Shown here: piece after piece, positions 8,095 through 15,628 of the stretch
Numbering within the stretch: the stretch's first letter is position 1
How the letters are laid out: every line of letters begins with the position of its first letter
Assembly: GCF_019645835.1 (NCBI RefSeq)
Contig: NZ_CP080998.1
Span: forward strand, 4,092,001 to 4,156,000
DNA from: Mycolicibacterium holsaticum DSM 44478 = JCM 12374
GTDB taxonomy: Bacteria > Actinomycetota > Actinomycetes > Mycobacteriales > Mycobacteriaceae
Length of the DNA stretch: 64,000 nt
Reading direction: 5' to 3'
Position numbers and translations under genes: made by a program
The notes under the pieces: generated by a model
What the model saw: the letters and a program-made list of their open reading frames with translations, nothing else
The model's database searches: none
Told to the model about the DNA's origin: nothing

Positions 8095-8798
8095 GGGCAG
8101 GCCCTTGCCAGGAAAGTGTGCACGATGTTGTGTTGCCAACCGGGCATGGTCTGACTGCGTACCTCGGTGAAGCCGTTGACGCGCAGGCGGTTCCGGAATG
8201 CCGATGCACCGTCGAATCGGTTGACGCTACGTCGCAGGTATCTGTACAGCGACGCGTCGCCGGTGCGCAGCTTGCCGCTGGGGATGATGATCGTCGTACA
8301 CACCGTGTTCCAGACGGCCGTGGCGAAGCGGGAGTCGCGCACGGAGTACTCGTGCACGGCCAGGGTGCCGCCCGGCTTCAGCAGCGCCAGGAACGCTTGC
8401 AGTTGAGCGTCCGGGTCGGCGAGGTTACGCAGCAGGTATGCGGCGAAGATGCCGTCGAACGGGCCTTCGACACCGGCGTGCGCGAGGTTCTCGATGCGGC
8501 TGTGTACGAACCGCACCGACGACGGCCACCGCTTGGCGTCGGCCTCGGCCAGCATGCCCGCCGAACCGTCGACGGCCACGATCTCGGCCTGCGGCGCGAC
8601 GCGCAGCAACGCCGCGGTGGAAGCGCCGGTGCCACATCCGGCGTCGAGCAGCCGTAAACCTACCCCGTTGTCGGGCAGCAGCATTCGCCGCGCCGACAGT
8701 TCAAGGTGGTTGTGGTATCCGGGGTTGGCGTCGACCAGTTTGTCGTAGGTCGCGGCCGCCGCGTCGAATGCCGCTGGTACGTCGCTCGTCTGGCTCAC
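8091..8798 (-). CDS. crtT: SAM-dependent methyltransferase of the carotenoid cluster (CrtT-like)
   Basis: A 235-residue class I methyltransferase. The SAM-binding motif I is LRLLDAGCGTGAST, followed by VAVDGSAGMLAEAD and a post-motif LLKPGGTLAVHEYS as in UbiE/CrtT-type enzymes. A GTG start overlaps the crtYd stop by 4 bases. Actinobacterial aromatic-carotenoid clusters often carry a methyltransferase called crtT beside crtU; its substrate is not defined by the sequence. It might methylate a carotenoid carboxyl or hydroxyl generated by the neighbouring Rieske protein, which is inference. Confidence 0.75.
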   Translation of the reverse strand: MSQTSDVPAAFDAAAATYDKLVDANPGYHNHLELSARRMLLPDNGVGLRLLDAGCGTGASTAALLRVAPQAEIVAVDGSAGMLAEADAKRWPSSVRFVHSRIENLAHAGVEGPFDGIFAAYLLRNLADPDAQLQAFLALLKPGGTLAVHEYSVRDSRFATAVWNTVCTTIIIPSGKLRTGDASLYRYLRRSVNRFDGASAFRNRLRVNGFTEVRSQTMPGWQHNIVHTFLARACP

Positions 8799-9127
8799 GC
8801 CGCATCCTCCTCTCGGCGGTCACTCAACCGCTGGCGTTCCCACAACAGCAGCACCGCGGTGACCAACGCCCAACCGAACAGGAAATCTTCAACCGGAATG
8901 TCGAAGGGGAACCGGATACCGCTGGTGTGGTGCTCGTCGTACAGCACGATCGGTGCGCTCAGTTTCGTCAGCCACCCGTCCACCGGGACCTGGAACCCGG
9001 TCACGATCGCCATGGACAACCAGTACGCAGGCCGCCGAAACAACCCGGTGCGCAGGACCGCGACCTCCCACACGCACACCGCCACCACCGCCAGCACGGC
9101 GGGCAGCGTATAGCCGAGGCCCGTCAT
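8795..9127 (-). CDS. crtYd: lycopene cyclase subunit (C-terminal half, CrtYd type)
   Basis: A 110-residue membrane protein with three predicted helices and the cyclase motif IPVEDFLFGWALV. It is one half of the heterodimeric lycopene beta-cyclase of actinobacteria, which closes both ends of lycopene to give beta-carotene. The ATG overlaps the stop of the partner subunit by 4 bases, consistent with stoichiometric translation. The acidic pair (E-D) in the motif matches the catalytic acidic residues of this cyclase family. Confidence 0.88.
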   Translation of the reverse strand: MTGLGYTLPAVLAVVAVCVWEVAVLRTGLFRRPAYWLSMAIVTGFQVPVDGWLTKLSAPIVLYDEHHTSGIRFPFDIPVEDFLFGWALVTAVLLLWERQRLSDRREEDAA

Positions 9128-9459
9128 CGCTGACGCACCGACTTGCGTTTCGACCGTCGCAAGATGGTGTCGACGGCGTTGTAGGTGAGTAACCCGCACA
9201 GCGGAATCACGATGAAGAACAGTAGTTCCTCCAGCGGAAGGATGCCTGCCAGATCGACACCGGTGAGGTAGGCCGGGTTGTAGGTCCAGACCTGCGCGAG
9301 GATGGCCACGACGTCCCAGACGATGAACACCGCCGCCACCGGCAGGATCGCCGCGGCAGCCCGCCACGCCCGCCGGTAGACCCCGGCGCCGAACAGCTCC
9401 AGCGGTGCGGTGATCGCCAGGCAGGCGGCCAATACCAGCAGGTAGTTCCACCGGTCCAC
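9124..9459 (-). CDS. crtYc: lycopene cyclase subunit (N-terminal half, CrtYc type)
   Basis: A 111-residue membrane protein starting at a GTG. Three hydrophobic segments and the motif LPLEELLFFIVIPLC identify it as the first half of the heterodimeric lycopene beta-cyclase. It follows crtB by two bases and overlaps crtYd by 4. The two subunits are separate genes, as in Brevibacterium and other mycobacteria, rather than fused as in archaea and fungi. Confidence 0.88.
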   Translation of the reverse strand: MDRWNYLLVLAACLAITAPLELFGAGVYRRAWRAAAAILPVAAVFIVWDVVAILAQVWTYNPAYLTGVDLAGILPLEELLFFIVIPLCGLLTYNAVDTILRRSKRKSVRQR

Positions 9460-9461
9460 GG

Positions 9462-10415
9462 CTAGGACCTGTTCTCAGCTAGCCGGGCGCGCCACGCCTT
9501 GAGCAGGCCCGCCGCCGCGACCCGGACGCGGCGGGCGTTGCCGACCGTGGCGCGTTGGCTGAAGATCGCGTAGTCGAGAGCTTCGATGCGGTCCAGGATC
9601 TGTGAGTACAGCGTCAGCGCCGCCGAGATGCACGGCCTCGACCGCGGCGCCAGCATCGCAATGCCCTGCTGCGCGTATTCGTAGGTGCGCCTGGTGGTGG
9701 CGTGTTGTTCGACCAGCGCGCGGCGCACCCGCACATCGGTACGGCGGTGATCGTGACACCACGACAGCACGTCGCGGTCGACGTGGTGGGCGGCCAACTC
9801 GTCCGCGGGAAGATAAACCCGGCCGCGCTGCAGGTCTTCGTCGACATCGCGCAGAAAGTTGGTGAGCTGAAAGGCTTTCCCGAGGGCGGCGGCATACGGC
9901 GCGGCTTCCTCGCGCGGGCCGACCGTGCCGAGCACAGGCAGCAACTGCAGGCCGATCACCTCCGCGGAGCCGTGCATGTAGCGGTCGAGCGCGGCCCGGT
10001 TCGCATATTCGGTGACGGTCAGGTCCATCCGCATCGAGTTCAGGAAATCGTCGAACAGCTCCCACGGAATGTCGTACTTGCGGGCGCTGTCCACTACCGC
10101 GGACAGCGCGGGATCGTCGTCGTCGGTGGCGGGGCGCTCGGAGACCATGCGTGAGAACAGCTGGGTGGCCAGATGTTGCAGCCGGTCGGCCCGCTCGGCC
10201 GCGGTCAGGCTCGGGTCGAAGTCATCGAGGATGTCGTCGGCGCGTCGGGCGAATCCGTACAACGCGTGGACGGCAGGCCGTTGTTCGGGGGCAAGGAGGC
10301 GGGTGGCCAGAAAGAAGGTGCGCCCGTGTTCGGCGTTGAGCCGGCGGCAGCATAGATACGCATCGCGCAGCGCCGGATCTCGTACGCCCGCGGCATCAAG
10401 CTCGGAACTGATCAT
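9462..10415 (-). CDS. crtB: phytoene synthase
   Basis: A 317-residue prenyl synthase that condenses two geranylgeranyl diphosphates to phytoene. The first aspartate-rich motif is RRADDILDDFD and the second is TNFLRDVDEDLQRGRVYLP, the trans-isoprenyl diphosphate synthase signature. GRTFFLATRLL near the N-terminus is also typical. The start MISSELDAA at 10415 is chosen because it overlaps the crtI stop by 4 bases; a longer upstream frame has no coding character. Confidence 0.95.
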   Translation of the reverse strand: MISSELDAAGVRDPALRDAYLCCRRLNAEHGRTFFLATRLLAPEQRPAVHALYGFARRADDILDDFDPSLTAAERADRLQHLATQLFSRMVSERPATDDDDPALSAVVDSARKYDIPWELFDDFLNSMRMDLTVTEYANRAALDRYMHGSAEVIGLQLLPVLGTVGPREEAAPYAAALGKAFQLTNFLRDVDEDLQRGRVYLPADELAAHHVDRDVLSWCHDHRRTDVRVRRALVEQHATTRRTYEYAQQGIAMLAPRSRPCISAALTLYSQILDRIEALDYAIFSQRATVGNARRVRVAAAGLLKAWRARLAENRS

Positions 10416-11929
10416 GTCTGCACCACCTGTGATTTCCTGTGCCGGGAAGGCATCCCGGTGATCCGGTCGGCAGCCAGCCGACCGGACAACAGCGCTGTCG
10501 GTACGCCGACGCCGGGCACCGTCGAGGATCCGGCGAGCACGACGTTGTCGATGCCGCGCACAACGTTGGCCGGACGGAACGGGCCCGTCTGGGCGAAGGT
10601 GTGCGCGAGCGCGAACGGGGTGCCCGCAGCCATGCCCTGCCGCTCCCACCCGGCGGGGTCGACCGCGTGCAGGATTTCGGTGTCGACGCCCAGCTGCGGA
10701 AGCCGGTTGACGACCGAGTCGAGCATCTCACCGACGTACGCGTCCCCTTGTTTGACCCAGTCGACGTCGCCCACAACGGTGTTCGGTGCTGGAGCCAGGA
10801 TGTAGAGCAGATCTCGGCCCGCGGGTGCCAGGCTCGGATCGCTGGCGGTCGGGCGTGTCACCAACAGGGACGGGTCACTCATCACGCGCCCGTCGTCGAT
10901 GATGTCGCGGAAGGTCTGGTCCCACGACCTGCCGAAGACGACGGTGTGGTGCCCGGTGCCTGCCGTGTCGTCGGGTACCGCCCGGCACCCCACATGCGCG
11001 ACCACCGCGGACGGCGCGGCACGCAACCGCAGCAGCCGCCGCGGGGTGCGCCCGAGCAGGCGGTAGGTGTCGGGTAGTTCGGTGGTCAGCACCACCGCGT
11101 CGGCCGGAACCCGCTCACCGGCGTCGGTGTGCACCGCCGTCACCCGGTCGCTGTGGCGCTCCAGACTCGAAACCGCCGAGCCGTAGCGGAATTCGACGCC
11201 GGCATCGGCGGCCGCGGCGGCCAGCGCATCGGGCAGCGCCCGCATGCCGCCACGGGGAAAGTAGACACCGGAGATGGTGTCCATGTAGGCGATGACGGCA
11301 TAGACGGCCAGCGCCCGCCGCGGCGGCACACCGGCGTAGAGGGCCTGGAAGGTGAAAACGCGTCGCAACCGTTCGTCGGAGATGAACCGACGCACCATGC
11401 GGTCCCAGCGCCGGAAGCCGCCGATGGCGGCCAGCCGCGCCAACTGCGGGGTCAGCAGCGACAGCGGTGAGTCGAAGTTGGCCGCGATGAACCCGTCGAA
11501 CTCCACGCGGTACAGCCGGGTGAGCCAGTCACGCAGCCGCAGATAGCCTTCGGCCTCGCCCGCGCCGGCCAACCGCTCCACCTCGGCGGCCATCGCGCCC
11601 GGGTCGCTGTGCACGTCGAGGCCGCTGCCGTCGGCGAACGACGCACGGTAGCCGGGCCGCACCGGCATCAGGTCCAGCCGGTCGGCCATGGACTCGCCGA
11701 CGGCGGCGAAAGCGTCCTCGATGATGTCGGGCATGGTCAGCACGGTCGGGCCGGTGTCCAGCCGGTATCCGTCGACGTCCATGCGGCCGACCCGGCCGCC
11801 TGGGTGCACACCGCGCTCGACGACGGTGACCGCCCGGCCCCTGCCCGCCAGTTGCAGCGCCGCCGACAACCCGGCCAGCCCGGCGCCGACCACGACGACG
11901 TGATCGCAACTACCCTGGACTGTTCGCAT
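10412..11929 (-). CDS. crtI: phytoene desaturase
   Basis: A 505-residue FAD-dependent desaturase. The N-terminal dinucleotide motif is HVVVVGAGLAGLSAALQLAG, followed by PGGRVGRMDVDGYRLDTGPT, typical of CrtI. The C-terminal bacterial-type phytoene dehydrogenase signature includes VVLAGSSTVPGVGVPTALLS. It introduces four double bonds to make lycopene. The ATG at 11929 follows crtE by 22 bases with a GAGGGCAGG sequence upstream. Length fits the family. Confidence 0.95.
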   Translation of the reverse strand: MRTVQGSCDHVVVVGAGLAGLSAALQLAGRGRAVTVVERGVHPGGRVGRMDVDGYRLDTGPTVLTMPDIIEDAFAAVGESMADRLDLMPVRPGYRASFADGSGLDVHSDPGAMAAEVERLAGAGEAEGYLRLRDWLTRLYRVEFDGFIAANFDSPLSLLTPQLARLAAIGGFRRWDRMVRRFISDERLRRVFTFQALYAGVPPRRALAVYAVIAYMDTISGVYFPRGGMRALPDALAAAAADAGVEFRYGSAVSSLERHSDRVTAVHTDAGERVPADAVVLTTELPDTYRLLGRTPRRLLRLRAAPSAVVAHVGCRAVPDDTAGTGHHTVVFGRSWDQTFRDIIDDGRVMSDPSLLVTRPTASDPSLAPAGRDLLYILAPAPNTVVGDVDWVKQGDAYVGEMLDSVVNRLPQLGVDTEILHAVDPAGWERQGMAAGTPFALAHTFAQTGPFRPANVVRGIDNVVLAGSSTVPGVGVPTALLSGRLAADRITGMPSRHRKSQVVQT

Positions 11930-11951
11930 ACCCGACACCTGCCCTCGCTTC

Positions 11952-13055
11952 TCACGCCGCTCGCGTGGTGCAGGTTGCGGCCATGTCGGCCAACGCTTTT
12001 CGCACCGACTCACTGATATGCGGTATCTGGATGCCCTGCAGGGCCCGGCACACCCGCTCGTCGATCATCTGCTCGATCGACTCAACCGCTCCCGTCTGCG
12101 CGATCAGCCGCCGCCACCGGCGGATATCGGCTTCGCCGAGATCGGCTGCGCACATCAGCGCGGCGAGCTCGCGGCGCAACGAGGGATCGGCGAGGTGGTA
12201 GGCCGACACCACGACGCTGGTGGCCTTGTGCTCGGACAGGTCGACCCCGGACGGCTTGCCGGTCACCGCCGGGGCTCCGAAGACCCCCAGCAGGTCATCG
12301 CGCATCTGGAACGCTTCGCCGATCGCCTCGCCATACACGGAGAGCGCGGTCAGCACACCGTGGCCGCATCCGGCCAGCGCGGCGCCGATCTCGAGGGGCC
12401 GGCGCACCGTGTAGTTGCCCGACTTGCGTCGTGACACGTCGAGCACCTGTTCCCAGCTGGGAAAGCCGCCCGCGTCGTTGACGAGGTCGGCGAACTGGCC
12501 GACGGCGAGTTCGGTGCGCATCGCGTCGTATCGCGGCCAGGCGCGGGACAGCGCCGCGGCCGCCACGCCGCTTTCCCGCAGCATCTGCTCGGCCCACACC
12601 AGGCACAGGTCGCCCAGCAGCACGGCGGCCGACTCACCGAACCGGTCGGGCGATCCGGTCATCCCGCGCTCGCGATGCCAGCACGCGAACGCGACGTGAG
12701 CGGCCGGATGTCCGCGGCGCAAGGTGGATCCGTCCATGACGTCGTCCTGCAGCAGCGCGAACGCGTGCAGCAGTTCCATGCTGGCCGCGGCCCGCAGCGC
12801 GGCGGGGTCCTCGTCTCGGCCGCACAGCCAGCCCAGGTACGTGAACGTCGAACGCAGGCATTTTCCGCCGGTGAGAAAGCGCAACAGGATGTCGCCGGTG
12901 ATTTCGACGCCGGTCTTCCCGAGCTGGTCGGCGCCACGCTCGGCGACGAACCCGGTCACCGCATCCGAGACGGCGTCGCGCACGTCTGCGCGCCACGAGG
13001 CCGACGACAGGGGCGCCGAGGCAAGGGCGCACGTCTGTCCGTCACCTACGCTCAA
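11952..13055 (-). CDS. crtE: geranylgeranyl diphosphate synthase
   Basis: A 367-residue trans-prenyltransferase and first gene of the carotenoid operon. The chain-elongation motifs are ALLQDDVMDGSTLRRG (first Asp-rich) and FQMRDDLLGVFG (second Asp-rich); GGKCLRSTFTYLGW binds diphosphate. The start is a TTG at 13055, supported by an AAGGA ribosome binding site seven bases upstream and by a SigF-like promoter 35-60 bases upstream. It extends farnesyl or shorter diphosphates to C20. The rare TTG start may limit entry into the pathway. Confidence 0.93.
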   Translation of the reverse strand: MSVGDGQTCALASAPLSSASWRADVRDAVSDAVTGFVAERGADQLGKTGVEITGDILLRFLTGGKCLRSTFTYLGWLCGRDEDPAALRAAASMELLHAFALLQDDVMDGSTLRRGHPAAHVAFACWHRERGMTGSPDRFGESAAVLLGDLCLVWAEQMLRESGVAAAALSRAWPRYDAMRTELAVGQFADLVNDAGGFPSWEQVLDVSRRKSGNYTVRRPLEIGAALAGCGHGVLTALSVYGEAIGEAFQMRDDLLGVFGAPAVTGKPSGVDLSEHKATSVVVSAYHLADPSLRRELAALMCAADLGEADIRRWRRLIAQTGAVESIEQMIDERVCRALQGIQIPHISESVRKALADMAATCTTRAA

Positions 13056-13089
13056 GGTTCGTCCTTTTTCTCGTCCGGCGTTCGTTCAC

Positions 13090-13114
13090 TACCCACTTCG
13101 AGGTAAAACGAACC
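13090..13114 (-). promoter_or_regulatory. SigF-like promoter of the crt operon
   Basis: On the minus strand GGTTC (13114-13110) is followed after 15 bases by GGGTA (13094-13090), one mismatch to the SigF consensus. Transcription would begin about 28 bases before the crtE TTG codon. A perfect 7-base inverted repeat GTTCGTT/AACGAAC (13080-13086 and 13107-13113) overlaps the site and could be an operator. Confidence 0.65.
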
Positions 13115-13219
13115 GCCGAGCGCTCACCGCGCCGATCTCTCACCCCGGGGCCTGCGCGGCGGGCCGCCCGCCGATTTGGCCGATCCCCCGAAAGCTGTTT
13201 TCGTGCAACGGCTATCGCA

Positions 13220-13696
13220 TCATCGATGCCGATTGAGGAGCCAGATGTGGGTGGACAGCGCGGTAGCGAACGCGCACCACGCCGGGTAGGGCGTCAGGGC
13301 CAGCGCGCTCTTGCCGCTGACCGCCGTCGCCCGTCGGGTCAAGTCGGCGCTGCTCGCCGTCAGGGCGGCCGCGGTCACCGCGGCCAGTCCCAGCCGGCGT
13401 TGGCTGAAGAAGATCCAGGACCAGCCGGCGTTGAGCAGCAAGTTGACCGACAACGCTGCGGTGTACGCCTTACGCCGGGTGTCGTCGCTGTCGTCGAGTG
13501 CCTTCGCCGAGACCAGCGCGATGTCGGTGTACAGCAGCGGCCACACCACCGGGAACACGCTGCTCGGCGGTTGGTACGGCGGCTTGCGCAGCTTGTTGAA
13601 CCACCGTGACTGCGGGTTGCGGCCCGTGGACGCGCCGCCGACCAGAGCCGTCGCGGTGACGGCGGCTGCGGCCGCCCCAAGTGTCTTGATACGCAA
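13220..13696 (-). CDS. tspO: TspO/MBR family membrane protein
   Basis: A 158-residue protein with five predicted membrane helices. The family signature RKPPYQPPSSVFPVVWPLLY is present, and NLLLNAGWSWIFFSQRRLG matches helices 3-4. TspO proteins bind porphyrins and cholesterol-like ligands. The Rhodobacter member was first called crtK because it lies in a carotenoid cluster, and this gene likewise sits just upstream of crtE in the same direction. A TTG start at 13696 follows a GGAG sequence by five bases. There is a candidate SigF promoter upstream. Confidence 0.85.
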   Translation of the reverse strand: MRIKTLGAAAAAVTATALVGGASTGRNPQSRWFNKLRKPPYQPPSSVFPVVWPLLYTDIALVSAKALDDSDDTRRKAYTAALSVNLLLNAGWSWIFFSQRRLGLAAVTAAALTASSADLTRRATAVSGKSALALTPYPAWCAFATALSTHIWLLNRHR

Positions 13697-13769
13697 GGTT
13701 ACTCCGATCGATGGCGGTCACGGCCGACGCGCGGCCTTCACCGGGAGTACCCAGTCGACGCGGCTCCGA

Positions 13770-13794
13770 TACCCCCGCGTTTAGCCCGTCGACC
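13770..13794 (-). promoter_or_regulatory. possible SigF-like promoter of tspO
   Basis: Minus strand GGTCG (13794-13790), 15-base spacer, GGGTA (13774-13770). The -10 element is perfect and the -35 has two mismatches. A second GGGTA lies at 13752-13748. The leader to the tspO start would be about 65 bases. Confidence 0.4.
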
Positions 13795-13803
13795 GCCAGG
13801 GAA
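13778..13803 (+). promoter_or_regulatory. weak SigF-like promoter of csbD
   Basis: CGTTT (13778-13782), 16-base spacer, GGGAA (13799-13803). Each element has one mismatch to the consensus. It overlaps the divergent tspO candidate, so the two promoters would be back to back. Confidence 0.35.
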
Positions 13804-13887
13804 CCCCACGGTTTGCGTGGGGAGACTCCGCGGTTCGGCCCAAGAAGTGGGCAAGACCGATCCACTGCAATAGCGGAAAGGCGACCA

Positions 13888-14127
13888 ATGACAGAGAAGA
13901 ACAGCGGCCCGCAAGAGGGCATCAAAGGCGCCGTCGAGGACGTCAAGGGCAAGGCCAAGGAAACGGTCGGCACCGTGACCGGCCGTGACGACATGGTTCG
14001 TGAGGGCAAGGCTCAGCAGGACAAGGCCGACGCTCAGCAAAACGCGGCCAAGAAGGAAGCCGAGGCCGAGGCGGCCCGTGGCGGCGCCCGCGCCGCCGAA
14101 GAGCGCCAGGAGTCCGAGCAGCGCTGA
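13888..14127 (+). CDS. CsbD family stress protein
   Basis: A 79-residue, highly charged, largely helical or disordered protein starting MTEKNSGPQEGIKGAVEDVK. The CsbD-like signature GKAKETVGTVTGRDDMVREG is followed by Ala/Glu/Gln-rich repeats. CsbD is a general-stress protein of unknown biochemical function, controlled in Bacillus by SigB, the counterpart of mycobacterial SigF. A GGAAAGG sequence lies eight bases before the ATG. A strong terminator follows the stop. Confidence 0.88.
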   Translation: MTEKNSGPQEGIKGAVEDVKGKAKETVGTVTGRDDMVREGKAQQDKADAQQNAAKKEAEAEAARGGARAAEERQESEQR

Positions 14128-14137
14128 CATCACGAGA

Positions 14138-14175
14138 AGAGGCCCAGCCGGAGATCCGGCTGGGCCTCTTTTCTG
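14138..14175 (+). terminator. intrinsic terminator after csbD
   Basis: A perfect 14-base stem (AGAGGCCCAGCCGG at 14138-14151 and its complement at 14156-14169) with a 4-base AGAT loop is followed by a run of T. Such a clean rho-independent terminator is uncommon in mycobacterial DNA. It may serve usfY from the other side as well. Confidence 0.9.
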
Positions 14176-14181
14176 TGTTGG

Positions 14182-14490
14182 CTAACTGCTGGGTCGTTGA
14201 CGTTGTGCGTCGGGATGCTCGGCGTACCAACGGTCTTCGATCTTGCGTACGCGCAGGTGCTCGACCGCGAACCAGCCAAGCGACACGATGAACAGGCCTG
14301 CGGAAATGCAGCCCAGCGTGACGCCCACGCTGTGGTGGGTGGTGGCGTGCGCGGCTAGGGCTGCGACGAAGGCGACAAGCGCAAGGCCGAGCACGATGAG
14401 CGCCGGCAGGTTCTTGTTGTCCTTCATGGTCTCGCCGGCATGCGGACGCGTCGTCCGGGAATGGTCGACGGGGTCGTTCGGGCTCTTCAT
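14182..14490 (-). CDS. usfY: UsfY-like stress membrane protein
   Basis: A 102-residue protein with the UsfY opening (DPVDHSRTTRPHAGE), two membrane helices (PALIVLGLALVAFVAALAA and TLGCISAGLFIVSLGWFAVE) and the tail RKIEDRWYAEHPDAQRQRPS. In M. tuberculosis usfY lies beside the rsbW-sigF pair; here neither neighbour is rsbW or sigF. A perfect SigF promoter precedes it, so it is likely a strong SigF target. Its biochemical role is unknown. Confidence 0.85.
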   Translation of the reverse strand: MKSPNDPVDHSRTTRPHAGETMKDNKNLPALIVLGLALVAFVAALAAHATTHHSVGVTLGCISAGLFIVSLGWFAVEHLRVRKIEDRWYAEHPDAQRQRPSS

Positions 14491-14514
14491 GGCTACTCCT
14501 CTCCCGGCTAGAAC

Positions 14515-14540
14515 TACCCGACTGGGCTGGGAAAGAAACC
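14515..14540 (-). promoter_or_regulatory. perfect SigF consensus promoter of usfY
   Basis: Minus strand GGTTT (14540-14536), exactly 16 bases, GGGTA (14519-14515), identical to the mycobacterial SigF consensus. The usfY ATG is 25 bases from the -10 element, after a GGGAGAGGAG ribosome binding region. Confidence 0.8.
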
Positions 14541-14547
14541 GCCGATG

Positions 14548-15180
14548 TCACTGGTAAGGCGGATATTGATCATCGCGCAGCACCCTGGCGAGGTGGGCGG
14601 CGTTGCGCGCCACGGCCGCGGTGGTCTTGGCCACCGGTTCGGGCACCTCGTCCAGGTCGTTGTAGTCCGTGGACTGCATGGCTTCCCCGGTCCAGTAGGT
14701 GCCGCCCTGGGCCGGGATGGAAAAGCCGATGTCGTTGAGCCCCTGGAACATGTCCGCGATGATCTTGTGCGCGCCGTCTTCGTTGCCGACGACCGCGACC
14801 ACCGCCACCTTGCCGACCATGACCGGCCGTCCGGCGTCGTCGGTGGTGGACAGCTCGGCGTCGAGGCGCTCCAGCACGCGCTGGGCGATGCTGGACGGAT
14901 GGCCGACCCACACCGGGGTGGACAGCACCACGATGTCGGCGTCGATCAGCTTCTGCCGGAGCTGTGGCCATTCGTCGCCGTCGCCCATGTCGGCTTCCAC
15001 GCCGGGCGATATCGCGTAGTCCGCGCACCGCAGGATTTCGGTTTGTACGCCGGCGCTGCGGAGGTGCTCGCAAACGTGCTCGGCCATCAACTCGCTGCTC
15101 GACGGTGCGGGGCGGGGTTTGAGGCTGCACACCAGCGCCACCGCGGTAAGCGGCCGCGGGGCGCTCGCCGGCGCGCTCAC
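14548..15180 (-). CDS. flavodoxin-like NAD(P)H-dependent FMN reductase
   Basis: A 210-residue protein of the NADPH-dependent FMN reductase/flavodoxin fold. The phosphate-binding loop lies in CSLKPRPAPSSSELMAEHV and the FMN-contacting segment in VVLSTPVWVGHPSSIAQRVL, followed by VAVVAVVGNEDGAH. The GTG start at 15180 overlaps the stop of the upstream membrane protein by 4 bases, so the two form an operon, probably driven by the SigF-like site at 15604-15628. A role in reducing quinones or flavins under stress is likely but not proven. Confidence 0.8.
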   Translation of the reverse strand: MSAPASAPRPLTAVALVCSLKPRPAPSSSELMAEHVCEHLRSAGVQTEILRCADYAISPGVEADMGDGDEWPQLRQKLIDADIVVLSTPVWVGHPSSIAQRVLERLDAELSTTDDAGRPVMVGKVAVVAVVGNEDGAHKIIADMFQGLNDIGFSIPAQGGTYWTGEAMQSTDYNDLDEVPEPVAKTTAAVARNAAHLARVLRDDQYPPYQ

Positions 15181-15548
15181 AGTCCGAACACCGTGGGCCC
15201 GGCCACCGCCGGCAAGCTCATCGTGACCACCAACAACATCAGCGTCAACAGGAACCAGCCGGCGCCTTGCCAGGCCCAGAAGGGCTCGTGCGTACGCCAT
15301 GCCCGATACGTGCGGAAGAACGCGCGCAACGCGCCGATCAGCAAGATGGCGGGCGCACCCAACGCCAGCACCGCGCGCTGCGGTGCGCCGCAGGCCACGG
15401 TGTCGGCCGTCGCTCCCGAGCACGTGCTCACCCAGACGGCGGCGGTGATCAGGAACGCCACCGCGACGACCCCCACCACCACCGCGAAACGGACCGCGTC
15501 GCGCGCACTCGAATCGATGCGCCGCAATTCGCCAGGACTCTGATGCAC
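15177..15548 (-). CDS. small integral membrane protein (Rv3289c-like position)
   Basis: A 123-residue protein with three predicted membrane spans (FAVVVGVVAVAFLITAAVWV, AVLALGAPAILLIGALRAFF and FLLTLMLLVVTMSLPAVA). The GTG start at 15548 follows GGGGAGAAG. It has two cysteines in the loop after the first span (STCSGATADTVACGAP), possibly a disulfide. It lies between usfY and lat, as Rv3289c does in M. tuberculosis, and is probably its counterpart. Function unknown. Confidence 0.7.
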   Translation of the reverse strand: MHQSPGELRRIDSSARDAVRFAVVVGVVAVAFLITAAVWVSTCSGATADTVACGAPQRAVLALGAPAILLIGALRAFFRTYRAWRTHEPFWAWQGAGWFLLTLMLLVVTMSLPAVAGPTVFGL

Positions 15549-15603
15549 TGCTCGCTTCTCCCCGGTTTCCCTGTCCGCCGTGCCCCCGATGACGCGGAGG
15601 ATA

Positions 15604-15628
15604 TTCCCGCGCGCGAGCCGGATAAACC
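15604..15628 (-). promoter_or_regulatory. SigF-like promoter of the membrane protein/flavin reductase pair
   Basis: Minus strand GGTTT (15628-15624), 15 bases, GGGAA (15608-15604). There is one mismatch in the -10 element. It sits immediately downstream of the PAS-ANTAR gene. Confidence 0.55.
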
